Shown here piece after piece: positions 36,201-44,718 of a stretch of DNA of 64,000 bases (positions are counted from its first letter, which is position 1; every line of letters starts with the position of its first letter). The notes under the pieces are model-generated. The model saw only the letters and a list, made by a program, of their open reading frames with translations. It was not told the DNA's origin and searched no databases. The stretch comes from Spirochaetota bacterium (GTDB lineage Bacteria; Spirochaetota; UBA4802; JAFGJZ01). Both the position numbers and the translations under genes were made by a program. Location: NCBI GenBank assembly GCA_016934935.1, contig JAFGRW010000041.1, forward strand, positions 32,638 through 96,637, written 5' to 3'.

Positions 36201-37667
36201 TCCGTCGCGCGAACGGACAGTTCCCTCAATACGATCATAGTTTAATTTTGCGGACAATTCTCTTATACGCAACCCCGCGTACCTGCCGCAAAGCATCTCA
36301 ACAACAATATCAAAAAAAGATCTTTCAAGAGTCTGGTAGTTATATATGGTTTTGATAAAGACATAAAGATCGTCAATATACCACTCATCTACCGAACAGA
36401 TCGAAAGTATCAGCTGTGCCAGCATATCAAGAGGATTAAGAGGTATACGGAGAGGTTCAATATAGCCCTTTTTAACCGACCACGCTGTTACAGCAGCCTC
36501 AAGAAAATCACGCCCGTGTGTTGGCAGGAAAGCGCCTTCACTGATACCATCCACGGTATGATTGGATCGCCCGATACGTTGTATGGCGGCATTAACACCA
36601 CGGGGAGTTTGAATAAGCACAACAAATTCGACATCACCGACATCAATTCCCAACTCAAGAGAGCCAGTGGCAACCAGGGCTTTGATCTCACCTTTTTTAA
36701 GTCTTTCCTCAACCACAGATCGAATTTCCCGCGAAAGAGAGCCGTGATGTGAAAACGCAATCTCCTCTCCAGCGCGTTCATTTATAGAACGCGCTATTTT
36801 CTCTACCATTCTTCTACTGTTGGCAAAAAGCAGAGTAGTCCTGTACTTTTTGATTATCTCAAGGGATTTATCTACAACCATGGCAAGCCAGTCGTCTTCA
36901 ACGGATTGAATCTCTCCTGATGATATAACAACGCAATGCGGTTCTTTATTTTTTGAAGCCTTTACAATAGTAACCTTACGAGGTTCGTATCCGGTGTGAC
37001 CGTCAATGGAGTGACCGTAAAAACCGCCTATGAAAGCAGCCACCTCATTTAAAGGAGAAACGGTAGCCGATAACGCTATCCGCTGAAACTCCCCGCTAAG
37101 CAATGAAAGCCGTTCTACAGCCCCGGCGAGGTGAACCCCCCTTTTTGTTCCGGCCACACTGTGTATCTCATCACTTATGAAAAGCTTTACGCCAGTCAGT
37201 ATTGAGCGTCCTCTGGGCGATGAAAGTATAATATTAAGTGATTCCGGAGTGGTTATAAATATTTCGGGTGGTTTCTTCGCGGTCAGGCGGCGCTCCTCTG
37301 CTGAAGTATCCCCGCTACGTACTGCAATTTCTATTTCCGGAATGGCCATTTTATTTTTTAAAGCAAGCGATTTAAGACCCTCCAGAGGTATTGTTAAATT
37401 CTTTTTAATATCATTATTCAGAGCCTTTAGCGGGGAGACATAGACAATTCTGACGGTACCCGGCCTCCATTTTTGTGTTATAAGCTGATTAAGCCCCCAT
37501 AAAAAGGCCGTAAGGGTTTTGCCGCTACCCGTTGGAGCAGTAACAAGTACATGCTCGCCTCTGGATATTTTATCCCAGGCAAGACTCTGTATTTCGGTTG
37601 GTTCTTCATAATTGTCTATAAACCAATCACTGACCAGAGGATCAAATTTTGTGAGAATTTTGTTCAT
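33267..37667 (-). CDS. lhr: Large ATP-dependent helicase Lhr
   Basis: A 1466-residue superfamily 2 helicase of the Lhr type, which unwinds DNA or DNA/RNA and takes part in repair. Walker A is APTGSGKT (44-51), motif II is DEIH, motif III is LSATV, and motifs V and VI are in the ATGSLELGIDVGDVEFVVLI and QRIGRSNHTVDG regions. The winged-helix and Lhr-specific middle domain and the long C-terminal extension are present, and the length is that of full-size Lhr. The start overlaps the murI stop by four bases (37664-37667), so the genes are coupled. Confidence 0.94.
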   Translation of the reverse strand: MNKILTKFDPLVSDWFIDNYEEPTEIQSLAWDKISRGEHVLVTAPTGSGKTLTAFLWGLNQLITQKWRPGTVRIVYVSPLKALNNDIKKNLTIPLEGLKSLALKNKMAIPEIEIAVRSGDTSAEERRLTAKKPPEIFITTPESLNIILSSPRGRSILTGVKLFISDEIHSVAGTKRGVHLAGAVERLSLLSGEFQRIALSATVSPLNEVAAFIGGFYGHSIDGHTGYEPRKVTIVKASKNKEPHCVVISSGEIQSVEDDWLAMVVDKSLEIIKKYRTTLLFANSRRMVEKIARSINERAGEEIAFSHHGSLSREIRSVVEERLKKGEIKALVATGSLELGIDVGDVEFVVLIQTPRGVNAAIQRIGRSNHTVDGISEGAFLPTHGRDFLEAAVTAWSVKKGYIEPLRIPLNPLDMLAQLILSICSVDEWYIDDLYVFIKTIYNYQTLERSFFDIVVEMLCGRYAGLRIRELSAKLNYDRIEGTVRSRDGIRFQLYSSGGAIPDRGLYNMRLQSNGYRIGTLDEEFVWERNIGDTFALGVQCWVIKKITYNDVEVAPAVNRPGIIPFWRAEQESRHFSLSKRLLELLKECEVIINTDHNILVNMFVEKYQLNNDSASRLSDYIFRQRDLTGCSLPHIENIVVEHCSDPDNTTDNKQVIIHTMWGRCINMPAAYAISSWWESEYGYPLEVFVNNDAILLQLPHRCSGRELFDSIINSDIQKLIRRYIEKTGLFGSIFRENASRALLLPPKGFKNRQPLWLNRLRAKKILESVTDFSDFPVMIETWRTLLCDIFDMENLALLLDKIETGEIKISECVTKSPSPFCDDLVWNQVNKYMYQDDTPSGGIASSLSDSLIRDITRGFLSRVAIDRKTIEILDSRLKRTFEGYASFNTADLIGWIEERIIVTQEEWSSLLAARERDRKKDEVLDMDKISGVIAKFKINNTVVYSYIQNCAIIKRNFPDICGAFESIDGKNSDIIVQRISKIMKTPDNIDFSSIFKQFLSYYAVFDLELVKMLFTDKGVDLLNTLLADNSVISDRLREESSETFFTVRENYEILLRMQRRSRRPGLTALPVKYLQNFLAEYQNLGTGKTVEDLQNSIEQLCGLPLEAHLWEEAVFTARIAGYTPLWLDSLISSTDLICCGAGKAKFTFIFNEESPVFKKGSSSDESDEYFGSRPFSLSEFASRFVLTAQESLERLYSAFFRGKLVCTGFDHIRKATINRFKTDVLSSSSGRVSFGRWKSSQPTDSLWRALVSDPVESEFENLELEKERARQLLSRYGVIFRQLTDREDKPLRWAAVFRALRLMELSGEIVSGYFFEGVDSLQFASQEGLRFFTEFSGKKNRESIYWFNAKDPASLVGCDIDYYKENLPRRIASNYVVYGLGRPILICEKNFSRLNFLLSPEESEKEHLKIFRDILGRRFNPPLKIRVDFINGEPAHMSKYSNLLINAGFRKDYRSLVLERAQSLF

Positions 37668-38443
37668 ATCTCACCAATACTAAATGGCAAAGAGGTTACA
37701 TTACGTAAAAAGATATCCAGTTTTTCATTGTCACCTGACGATAAAAATTCATATCTTACATTGCTTCCACGCGACAACAATCCAGTCTCTTCCAGGACAT
37801 GCTGACACTGCCGAGCTACTGCCGGAGCCGGGTCCAGAATATCAATCTTATCCCCAACTATTTTTTTTATTACAGGTATCAGGAAAGGATAGTGAGTACA
37901 ACCTAGAACCAGTTTGTCAACCCCAGTCTCTATCATCGGCTCAATATACCGTCTCAGAAGAGCTTCGGTTTCAACACTATAAATCTGGTTATTCTCAACT
38001 GCCTCGACCAGCCCGAAACCTGGACGAGCAATTACCTCTACGTCAGACGCGTAACGCGCACGAGTACTATTATAAAAGGGACTCTCGATAGTCCCCAGTG
38101 TGGCTAACAATCCTATCTTGCCGGATCGCGATGACAATGCTGCCGGCTTAACAGCCGGCTCCACCCCTACAATCGGGAACGGGAAAACCGAACGAAGATG
38201 CCCGATTGCAGCTGTAGTAGCGGTATTACATGCCACAACAACTATCTTTGCTCCTTTTCCGGCCAGATAACGGGTTATACGCTCCGAAAGATCAACAATT
38301 TCATCCTGACTCTTTTGTCCATACGGGCAGTTGGCCGAATCCGCGAAATAAAGAGTCGACTCTAACGGAAGTATGTTCACAATCTCACGCCAGATAGACA
38401 CACCACCCAGACCCGAATCGAATATGCCAATTAAATCTTTCAT
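37664..38443 (-). CDS. murI: Glutamate racemase
   Basis: MurI makes D-glutamate for peptidoglycan. Signature segments are GIFDSGLGG, FADSANCPYG, VVACNTATTAAI (catalytic cysteine), GVEPAVKPA and LGCTHYPFL (second catalytic cysteine). The frame starts at an ATG at 38461. I prefer the ATG at 38443 (259 residues) because AAGG lies close before it and the protein then opens directly with KDLIGIFDSG; the choice is not certain. Its stop overlaps the lhr start. Confidence 0.94.
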   Translation of the reverse strand: MKDLIGIFDSGLGGVSIWREIVNILPLESTLYFADSANCPYGQKSQDEIVDLSERITRYLAGKGAKIVVVACNTATTAAIGHLRSVFPFPIVGVEPAVKPAALSSRSGKIGLLATLGTIESPFYNSTRARYASDVEVIARPGFGLVEAVENNQIYSVETEALLRRYIEPMIETGVDKLVLGCTHYPFLIPVIKKIVGDKIDILDPAPAVARQCQHVLEETGLLSRGSNVRYEFLSSGDNEKLDIFLRNVTSLPFSIGEI

Positions 38444-38461
38444 AAACCTTGTTTCATCCAT

Positions 38462-38978
38462 AATTACATTTATCAGATCATTATAATTCTTACCGATTAG
38501 TCATGTCACCCAGTTTTTTGGCAGCATATCTAAAATTCCAGAATTAAATTCTTTATATCTTCAAACTGAACACCAGCTTATTAATCTTTAATATACTATT
38601 GAACAATTTCAAATTTCGTGAATAATAAACAATTCAATTCAGTCACAATTTATTCAACCATTATCACAACAAATGCTGAATTTCGTGTTATAATTCCTAT
38701 TTTTTTGACAATTTCTAAAACCGGACTATATTAATTATTAAGAAGGTGAATTGAATTATTTTGAGTTAAAAGAGTCTAATTTTGCAAAGATATTGTTCCG
38801 AAACTATTTGTATGTTATTTTTCTCAACTATCAAGCATCGACTTTTTTATGATTATGTTGTCATTTGTTGACAATTTCGGTACTATTTTGCAGTAATTGA
38901 TTTATCAGATTGTTTTACCTTAACGTGACGTGCTTTATCGCAATACAGGCACATTATTTATTATGAAAGAGGTTTTCG
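38462..38978. other. Intergenic region upstream of the LacI-type chemoreceptor gene
   Basis: Nothing coding is supported in these 517 AT-rich bases. They hold the divergent promoters of murI and the chemoreceptor gene. A TTGACA at 38868-38873 is the only obvious promoter element, with no convincing -10. AAAGAGG precedes the ATG at 38979. Confidence 0.3.
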
Positions 38979-41279
38979 ATGGCAAAGACGATAGGCCTTA
39001 TTATTGATCAGTTAGTATACGAATACCAGGCTGAACTCTGGCATGGTGTATGCGATATGGCACAGAAAACCGGCTGTAACCTTATCTCTTATGTAGGAGA
39101 CACGATTGATTTCGAAGACATAACAGTAATGAATAACAACAAGATCTATGAATACATATCCAACAGACGTATTGATGGTGCCATAGTATTGATTAGTTCG
39201 GTCTCATCACATGTAAATAAAGCGGGAAAAATTGAGTTTATGCGAAAAATTGCCGAAAGGTGTCCCGTTGTAAGTGTGGGCGATATTCTGGAGGCATATC
39301 CTTCTATCGGTGTTGATAACCACAATGGAATGTTTGATGCGGTAAATCACCTTATCACGCGCCACGGCAAACGACATATCGGATTTGTAGGTGGTCCCGG
39401 CAACAGCGATGAAGCTTCTATGCGATTTGGCGCCTATAAGGCAGCTCTGAAACAGAACAGTATCGCTTACGATGAGCGGCTCTACTACGAGGGCAATTTT
39501 GTATTCAAATCAGGAGTCGAAGCCATTGACGCCTTTACTTCCAGAAAAGTCAGCTTTGACGCTGTTGTTGCGGCAAGTGACTGGATGGCTTTTGGTGCAA
39601 TACAGCAGCTCAAGCAACTTGGTTATAAAATTCCCGAGCAGATAGCTGTCTGCGGTTTTGACAACGTCGAGTCGGCTTACGTATCAACTCCGCCTCTTTC
39701 ATCGGTAAAGCAGCCTGTATTTGAAATGGGGCAAAAAGCTATTACAACAATTGTAGACATGATAGATAAAAAGCCTTTTGATAAAAAAACTGTCTATCCT
39801 ACAGAATTTATTATACGTGACTCTTGCGGCTGCCTTATGTCCAAGACCGAAACAGAAAATGATGACGAAAATAATGTAAAGAACTCGAATGCAAGCGAAA
39901 ACTCCGCTCGAAAAAGTCTTAAGGCTCAGCTTATAGAAAAGCTGCATCAGGACATCAACGAAGGTGACGGTCATGAATTTCTTCATTTCTTTAACACGAC
40001 TGTGGATAATGTTAAGCGCACCGAAGACATTACTGATTATCAGAAACTAATCTTCGAGATAAGAGAAGATTTGCTAAAGCCAACCGCTGTAAAAGCCGCT
40101 AATGAAAACCAACTGGAAGAATTTAAAAAACAGAAAAAAATCAAACATGAAGCCGTAGAGCTGTTTCTGGATAAAATTAGTTCTTATACATATAAAATTG
40201 ACGAATATTTCCATCGTGCAAGGCTTATTGTTTCGCGCAAAGCCGAACAATTGCAGTTTGTTAAGTATCTGGATGCCAATAACAAGTCATCTCAGATAAT
40301 CTCAATTGGACAAAACATTCTAACAACCTACAATCGGGATTATCTCTTTTCGATTATCAAAAGAGATTTCCCCAAGGTAGACATTCAAAGTTGCTCGATA
40401 GTGGAATACTGCGAGCCTGACGCCGTACCAAAATCAGAAAACTCAAAGATACTATATTACTACAACAAGGACAGGGAAACATCTTCAACAGACGAGCAGT
40501 TCAATACTGATCTTCTTGTCCCCGACAAATACTGGCCGGAAGAGTCCCGTTCTCCCTGGATAGCAAATGTTGTACCGATGAGCACACAAGACGGTTGCGT
40601 GGGCTATGTTCTCTTTGAATCCAAAAACAGATTTGGTCTGATATACCAATCTTTCGCTTCGGAAATTGTAAGCGCACTTAAAGGAATAAAAATTTACGAA
40701 GATCACGAGAAAGTTTCCGATTCAATTCAACAACGAAGCCGGCGTATTAACGATCTTGTTACTCCCATGCTTGAATCCATTCTACAGGTTGCCAATATTT
40801 CCGGAGATGAGATTCAGGCCATACGCAATCTTTCTGATATGACTGCAGCTGGACTTTCCCAACTAAAAAGTGCCAACGACATAATCGCAAAAGCAGCCGC
40901 GAGCATTAACCAAATGCTTAACATGATAGACATGATTGAAGATGTCTCGGCAAACATTAATATTCTTGCGCTTAATGCTTCGATAGAATCGGCTCGTGCC
41001 GGCACATACGGACTGGGCTTTCAGGTAATCGCGGAAGAGATAAAACACCTTTCAGATACAACTGCAACAAACACAAAAAACATGTCAGAAGTTTTGCGAA
41101 GTGTTGTAAGTAATATCGAAGAATCAAGTTCGGCCAGCCAGGAAAACTATCAGGTATTTGCCAAGGTACAGGATCATGTCGAGCAGGTCACAAAGCTGCT
41201 TACAAATGTAACAAACAAGATGAACGAGCTTTCTTCAGCAAGTAATGACATTCTTTCTGAAATTGAAAGAAAGATATAA
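38979..41279 (+). CDS. Cytoplasmic chemoreceptor with LacI-type periplasmic-binding-protein sensor
   Basis: A 766-residue soluble protein with no signal peptide or membrane segment. Residues 1-280 match the effector-binding part of LacI/GalR regulators (TIGLIIDQL, VSVGDILEAYPSIGVDNHNG, RHIGFVGGPGNSDEASMR, FDAVVAASDWMAFGA, VCGFDNVESA), but the DNA-binding helix-turn-helix is absent. A charged linker (280-440) and a possible GAF-like region (440-580) follow. The chemoreceptor signalling domain fills about 590-766, with its tip at 660-685 (NILALNASIESARAGTYGLG). It is predicted to bind a sugar-like ligand in the cytoplasm and control CheA. No chemotaxis gene is adjacent. Confidence 0.9.
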   Translation: MAKTIGLIIDQLVYEYQAELWHGVCDMAQKTGCNLISYVGDTIDFEDITVMNNNKIYEYISNRRIDGAIVLISSVSSHVNKAGKIEFMRKIAERCPVVSVGDILEAYPSIGVDNHNGMFDAVNHLITRHGKRHIGFVGGPGNSDEASMRFGAYKAALKQNSIAYDERLYYEGNFVFKSGVEAIDAFTSRKVSFDAVVAASDWMAFGAIQQLKQLGYKIPEQIAVCGFDNVESAYVSTPPLSSVKQPVFEMGQKAITTIVDMIDKKPFDKKTVYPTEFIIRDSCGCLMSKTETENDDENNVKNSNASENSARKSLKAQLIEKLHQDINEGDGHEFLHFFNTTVDNVKRTEDITDYQKLIFEIREDLLKPTAVKAANENQLEEFKKQKKIKHEAVELFLDKISSYTYKIDEYFHRARLIVSRKAEQLQFVKYLDANNKSSQIISIGQNILTTYNRDYLFSIIKRDFPKVDIQSCSIVEYCEPDAVPKSENSKILYYYNKDRETSSTDEQFNTDLLVPDKYWPEESRSPWIANVVPMSTQDGCVGYVLFESKNRFGLIYQSFASEIVSALKGIKIYEDHEKVSDSIQQRSRRINDLVTPMLESILQVANISGDEIQAIRNLSDMTAAGLSQLKSANDIIAKAAASINQMLNMIDMIEDVSANINILALNASIESARAGTYGLGFQVIAEEIKHLSDTTATNTKNMSEVLRSVVSNIEESSSASQENYQVFAKVQDHVEQVTKLLTNVTNKMNELSSASNDILSEIERKI

Positions 41280-41287
41280 TGTAGTCT

Positions 41288-42265
41288 TTATGAATTGAGT
41301 GTTTTTTTTATGTCCACCATGCAATCTATACCGGCAAGGTTTTTTACACACAGTATAAAATCATCGGGAGGTTCAACAATAAAGGCAGTTTTTCCTTTTT
41401 TTGTTACTATTTCAGCTTTATAAGCATGCAGCATACATCTTCGATGCCCAACTTTTTCTATTGTCTGACTGGTAATCCCGTTTTTTATAAAATCGAGATA
41501 AACCCTCTCGTCGCCACCATATATCTTATCCCCAACAAGCGGATATCCCATATACTCAAGATGCGCCCTTATCTGGTGTTGCCGTCCCGTTCCCAGTACG
41601 GCTCTTACAAGGGAAAAATCCTTTGTACCTGTAATCCTGCTAAAAGATGTAAAAGCTCTTTCCGGAGCCCCTTCATAAGCTGCCCTTTTTTTGAGAACTT
41701 TATCTTCATCTGTACAACAACCTGGATTAGCCAGCCCTAAAGGCATGCTACACGATCTATCCTCTAAAAACTCACCTCTGACAAGGGCAATATAACTTTT
41801 ATTACAATTATTCCATTCCTCAGACAATAAGCAGGCAACCGAAGAATCAAGCGCGAATATCAATATCCCCGATGTTTCACGGTCTATCCGGTTTACAGGA
41901 TAGAGTTTTCTGTTTAATCTTGACTCCATTATTCTTAGAGCCGTATTGTTGAAATATCGTCCAGCAGGATGCACCGGCAAGTCACCTGACTTATTTGCAA
42001 CCAGAAGCTGATCATCCTGATATACAATATCAATATTTGGATCTACATCGGGTTCTTGACGGATATTGCCCTCAAATACTATCGTATCCCCCTTTTTTAT
42101 TCGAGTAGCAGGCCGTCTGACAATTGTACCATTCAAGGTCAGCTTCCCGTCTGTTATCAACTTTTGCCATCGGTTTCGTGACAAATAATCAAAACGTAAT
42201 GCTAAATAACTATCCAGCCGTTCCTCATCTTGAGAAATATCTACCACGCATTCAAGCAAACGCAA
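41288..42265 (-). CDS. RluA-family 23S/tRNA pseudouridine synthase
   Basis: A 325-residue pseudouridine synthase with an N-terminal S4 RNA-binding domain (about 10-70) and the RluA catalytic domain. Visible motifs are PVNRIDRETSGILIFA (the catalytic aspartate lies in RIDRETSG) and GRQHQIRAHLEYMG. The usual HRLD is here NRID, a mild departure. The frame begins with a TTG at 42265 with AAGG upstream; a later start cannot be excluded. It ends nine bases from the chemoreceptor gene, tail to tail. The second family member is at 58761-59705. Confidence 0.88.
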   Translation of the reverse strand: MRLLECVVDISQDEERLDSYLALRFDYLSRNRWQKLITDGKLTLNGTIVRRPATRIKKGDTIVFEGNIRQEPDVDPNIDIVYQDDQLLVANKSGDLPVHPAGRYFNNTALRIMESRLNRKLYPVNRIDRETSGILIFALDSSVACLLSEEWNNCNKSYIALVRGEFLEDRSCSMPLGLANPGCCTDEDKVLKKRAAYEGAPERAFTSFSRITGTKDFSLVRAVLGTGRQHQIRAHLEYMGYPLVGDKIYGGDERVYLDFIKNGITSQTIEKVGHRRCMLHAYKAEIVTKKGKTAFIVEPPDDFILCVKNLAGIDCMVDIKKTLNS

Positions 42266-42269
42266 AACA

Positions 42270-42875
42270 TTAGACCTTTTTTATCCATTTTTTTAATAGC
42301 CAAACTGCAAAAAACACTACGATCAACACCATAAGCACAAAAACAGCCGCTCGGTTATAGAGGGCAATTATGCGAAGACATTCTGTTTTAACAGCCTCCC
42401 AATTACCGCCAAGTTTATACACGGTGTACATCCAGATAAAATTCCAAACAGAGGCACTTATCACGGACAAAAATAAAACCGGTAAAAATCGGCAACGGCT
42501 GTACCCTGTCACAATAGAGATAACGGAGCGTAATCCAGGCAAAAACCTGTTAATCAGAATAATCAAATACCCGTATCGACGCAGGTACTCTTCGGCACGC
42601 GATAAAGATTTTTCCGAAAAAAAACGGGCTCCAAACCTCCGAATGGTCTGAACCCCGTACTTATATGCCACCGCAAAAAGGGCAATATAACCAGCAACAC
42701 TTCCTGCAGTAGTTGAAATAAATGCAAAATCAAATGATAAAACACCCTGAGAAGACAGATATGCTCCAAAAAGCATCACAGTATCACCTGGTAATGGAGG
42801 TATCAAATTTTCCAATACTCCCGCGAAAAAAAGAATAATATAGATAATAAACGGCGGCAGGGTATCAAAAAACAT
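42270..42875 (-). CDS. DedA family membrane protein
   Basis: A 201-residue DedA/VTT-domain protein. GVLENLIPPLPGDTVMLFGA, GSVAGYIALFAVAYKYG and INRFLPGLRSVISIVTG give the conserved glutamate, proline and arginine positions of the family. Relatives flip or transport phospholipids across the inner membrane. GGGGAGG precedes the ATG. It lies four bases upstream of the pseudouridine synthase gene and 17 bases downstream of the FKBP gene, giving a three-gene run. Confidence 0.9.
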   Translation of the reverse strand: MFFDTLPPFIIYIILFFAGVLENLIPPLPGDTVMLFGAYLSSQGVLSFDFAFISTTAGSVAGYIALFAVAYKYGVQTIRRFGARFFSEKSLSRAEEYLRRYGYLIILINRFLPGLRSVISIVTGYSRCRFLPVLFLSVISASVWNFIWMYTVYKLGGNWEAVKTECLRIIALYNRAAVFVLMVLIVVFFAVWLLKKWIKKV

Positions 42876-42892
42876 AATGGCCTCCCCAACAA

Positions 42893-43357
42893 CTACCCAT
42901 TCACCTGACCACTATCCAGCTCTTCAGGAGTAGCTTCACGAACTGCGACAACTTCGACATCAAAATTAAGCTCAACTCCCGCAAGTGGATGATTTCCGTC
43001 AAGAGTTACCTCTTTTTCACCAACTTCCGCCACTGTAACAAGATAGTTACCTTCACTTGACTGAGCCTGTAATTGCATGCCCTTTTGAAGATTTTCAATA
43101 CCATTAAACTGTTCAATTGGCACCTGCTGTATTAACTCATCATATACAGGCCCGTACGCATTTTCGGGGCTGATTGCCACTTTAAATTTATCACCCGGAT
43201 TTTTACCAGTCAGTTCGTTTTCCAATCCTTTAATAATCATACCTGATCCATGAATATAAGAAAAAAGTGAACCATCTTTAGTTGTATCAATAACATTTCC
43301 CTGATTGTCGGTTAAACAATATTCCATAGAAACTACTGAGTTTTCCTGAATTGCCAT
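42893..43357 (-). CDS. FKBP-type peptidyl-prolyl isomerase (SlyD-like)
   Basis: A 154-residue isomerase of the SlyD type with an FKBP fold interrupted by an IF domain. Visible segments are GNVIDTTKDGSLFSYIHGSG, LENELTGKNPGDKFKVAISP, NAYGPVYDELIQQVP and DGNHPLAGVELNFDVEVVAV. It lacks the histidine/cysteine-rich C-terminal tail of E. coli SlyD, so nickel binding is not expected. The longer frame starts with a GTG at 43384. I prefer the ATG at 43357 because AGGAG is six bases before it. Confidence 0.9.
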   Translation of the reverse strand: MAIQENSVVSMEYCLTDNQGNVIDTTKDGSLFSYIHGSGMIIKGLENELTGKNPGDKFKVAISPENAYGPVYDELIQQVPIEQFNGIENLQKGMQLQAQSSEGNYLVTVAEVGEKEVTLDGNHPLAGVELNFDVEVVAVREATPEELDSGQVNG

Positions 43358-43842
43358 AATAATCTCCTGATTGTTTTTTTCCACTCTGACAATATTTTAC
43401 CATAATTCGTTATCGAACCCACCGGAAACCCCAAGAATCGTTCATATCAACTTTCATCAAGGTTTCTCTTTGAAAACAGTAATTCTTCAAAGTTCTTTTA
43501 TTATAAAATCATTGCAAAATGGTTTCATTAGAATATACTTATGTTCTAAGTATATTCTAATGAAACCATACTTCAAAAACTACCTGTATGTCAAGGTTAT
43601 TGATTTTATTTTTTAATTTGAATAACATATCAAACGGAAAGCATTATCCATTATTTTCAAACTGGACCAATTACTGGCTTTGTCTGATGTTTCACAAGGA
43701 AAGTTCAACATATCCGTTTCTTTCTTGACACAGACCCTGGTTCCAATGAATAAAATTCTATCAAGATATAAAAGATATTTAACGCCGATTTTTACAGCAC
43801 ATACATATTATTAACATTACGAATAACATCTGGAGACAAGTA
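43358..43842. other. Intergenic region holding a long hairpin
   Basis: These 485 bases between the FKBP gene and the divergent PhnD-like gene hold no supported gene. An 81-codon open frame here runs through the inverted repeat and is rejected. The chief feature is the 23-bp inverted repeat at 43519-43569. Confidence 0.5.
43519..43569. repeat. Perfect 23-bp inverted repeat with a 5-base loop
   Basis: Bases 43519-43541 and 43547-43569 are exact inverted copies around TGTTC. The left arm opens ATGGTTTCATTAGAATATAC. It is not followed by a T run, lies far from either neighbouring gene end, and so is not an ordinary terminator. Confidence 0.85.
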
Positions 43843-44688
43843 ATGAAGGCCTTATTCTATTGTGTTTTACTGACTGTTCTTAATTTACTGTTTATAAACA
43901 CACTTTCTGCGCAAACCCGGATATCCATGGGAATATCACCGTACACTACTCCGCTAACATCAAATACAAAACAGGATAAATTTATTAGATATATTGAAGA
44001 AAAAACAGATACCTCAATAACTCCGGTTGTCTTCAAAAATGATGAAGAACTTCTGCAATACTTTCGGCAAGGTAAAATCGATTTTGCCTGGCTGGGAACT
44101 TTCCAATACATGAAGTATAAAACAGAGCTCTACTCTTACGTTATCGCTCGTCCCATACGACAGAACAGAGACTATTACCGGGGAGCTTTTATTACACATT
44201 CTTCTAACGAAATCAGCGGATTTAACGATTTACGCAGCAAATCAATTGCTTTTGTATCTCACACATCTCAGGCTGGGTATATTTTTCCAGTACTCTCTCT
44301 ATACACTTCCGGTTTAACACTCGGCAAGGACTATTACCCTGAGTTTTTACGCGGTCACGACAATGTAATTTACGCAGTTCAACAAAAAAGATACGATGCA
44401 GGAGTTGTATTTGACTCGGCTCTTGAAGTATATCTGAATGACACGCAAAGATCCCAGATTAAGATAATCGGATACACCAGAGATATTCCCTTTGAACCGT
44501 TTATAATATCCAAGCGCATAGACAAAGAGCTTGTCGAGACCATTAGAAACGCAATTATCGAATGCAACTCACCAGTACTCTTAAAAGACCTCAAAGTCGA
44601 CAGGTTTGTTGCAGACACCGATTCAGCTTACAGAATATACAACCCATCATCTTTTAAAATAATTGATGAAGTCAAAGAAACTCCGTAA
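43843..44688 (+). CDS. PhnD-like phosphate/phosphonate substrate-binding protein (orphan)
   Basis: A 281-residue periplasmic binding protein of the PhnD type with a signal peptide (about 1-23, ending LSAQ). Visible segments are RISMGISPYTTP, FRQGKIDFAWLGTFQYM, FITHSSNEISGFNDLRSKSI, GLTLGKDYYPEFLRGHDNVI and YDAGVVFDSALEVYL, all in the family order. It would bind phosphate, phosphite, phosphonate or a related anion. No transporter permease or ATPase gene is adjacent, so its partner lies elsewhere or it acts as a sensor component. GGAG precedes the ATG. It is convergent with pfkA. Confidence 0.83.
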   Translation: MKALFYCVLLTVLNLLFINTLSAQTRISMGISPYTTPLTSNTKQDKFIRYIEEKTDTSITPVVFKNDEELLQYFRQGKIDFAWLGTFQYMKYKTELYSYVIARPIRQNRDYYRGAFITHSSNEISGFNDLRSKSIAFVSHTSQAGYIFPVLSLYTSGLTLGKDYYPEFLRGHDNVIYAVQQKRYDAGVVFDSALEVYLNDTQRSQIKIIGYTRDIPFEPFIISKRIDKELVETIRNAIIECNSPVLLKDLKVDRFVADTDSAYRIYNPSSFKIIDEVKETP

Positions 44689-44718
44689 AATTGAATTAAA
44701 ACGGAAAGTACAGTATTT

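Noticed and set aside
43371..43616. 81-codon open frame between the FKBP and PhnD-like genes
   Set aside because: Much of it is the 23-bp inverted repeat read as protein, and it lacks a ribosome binding site.
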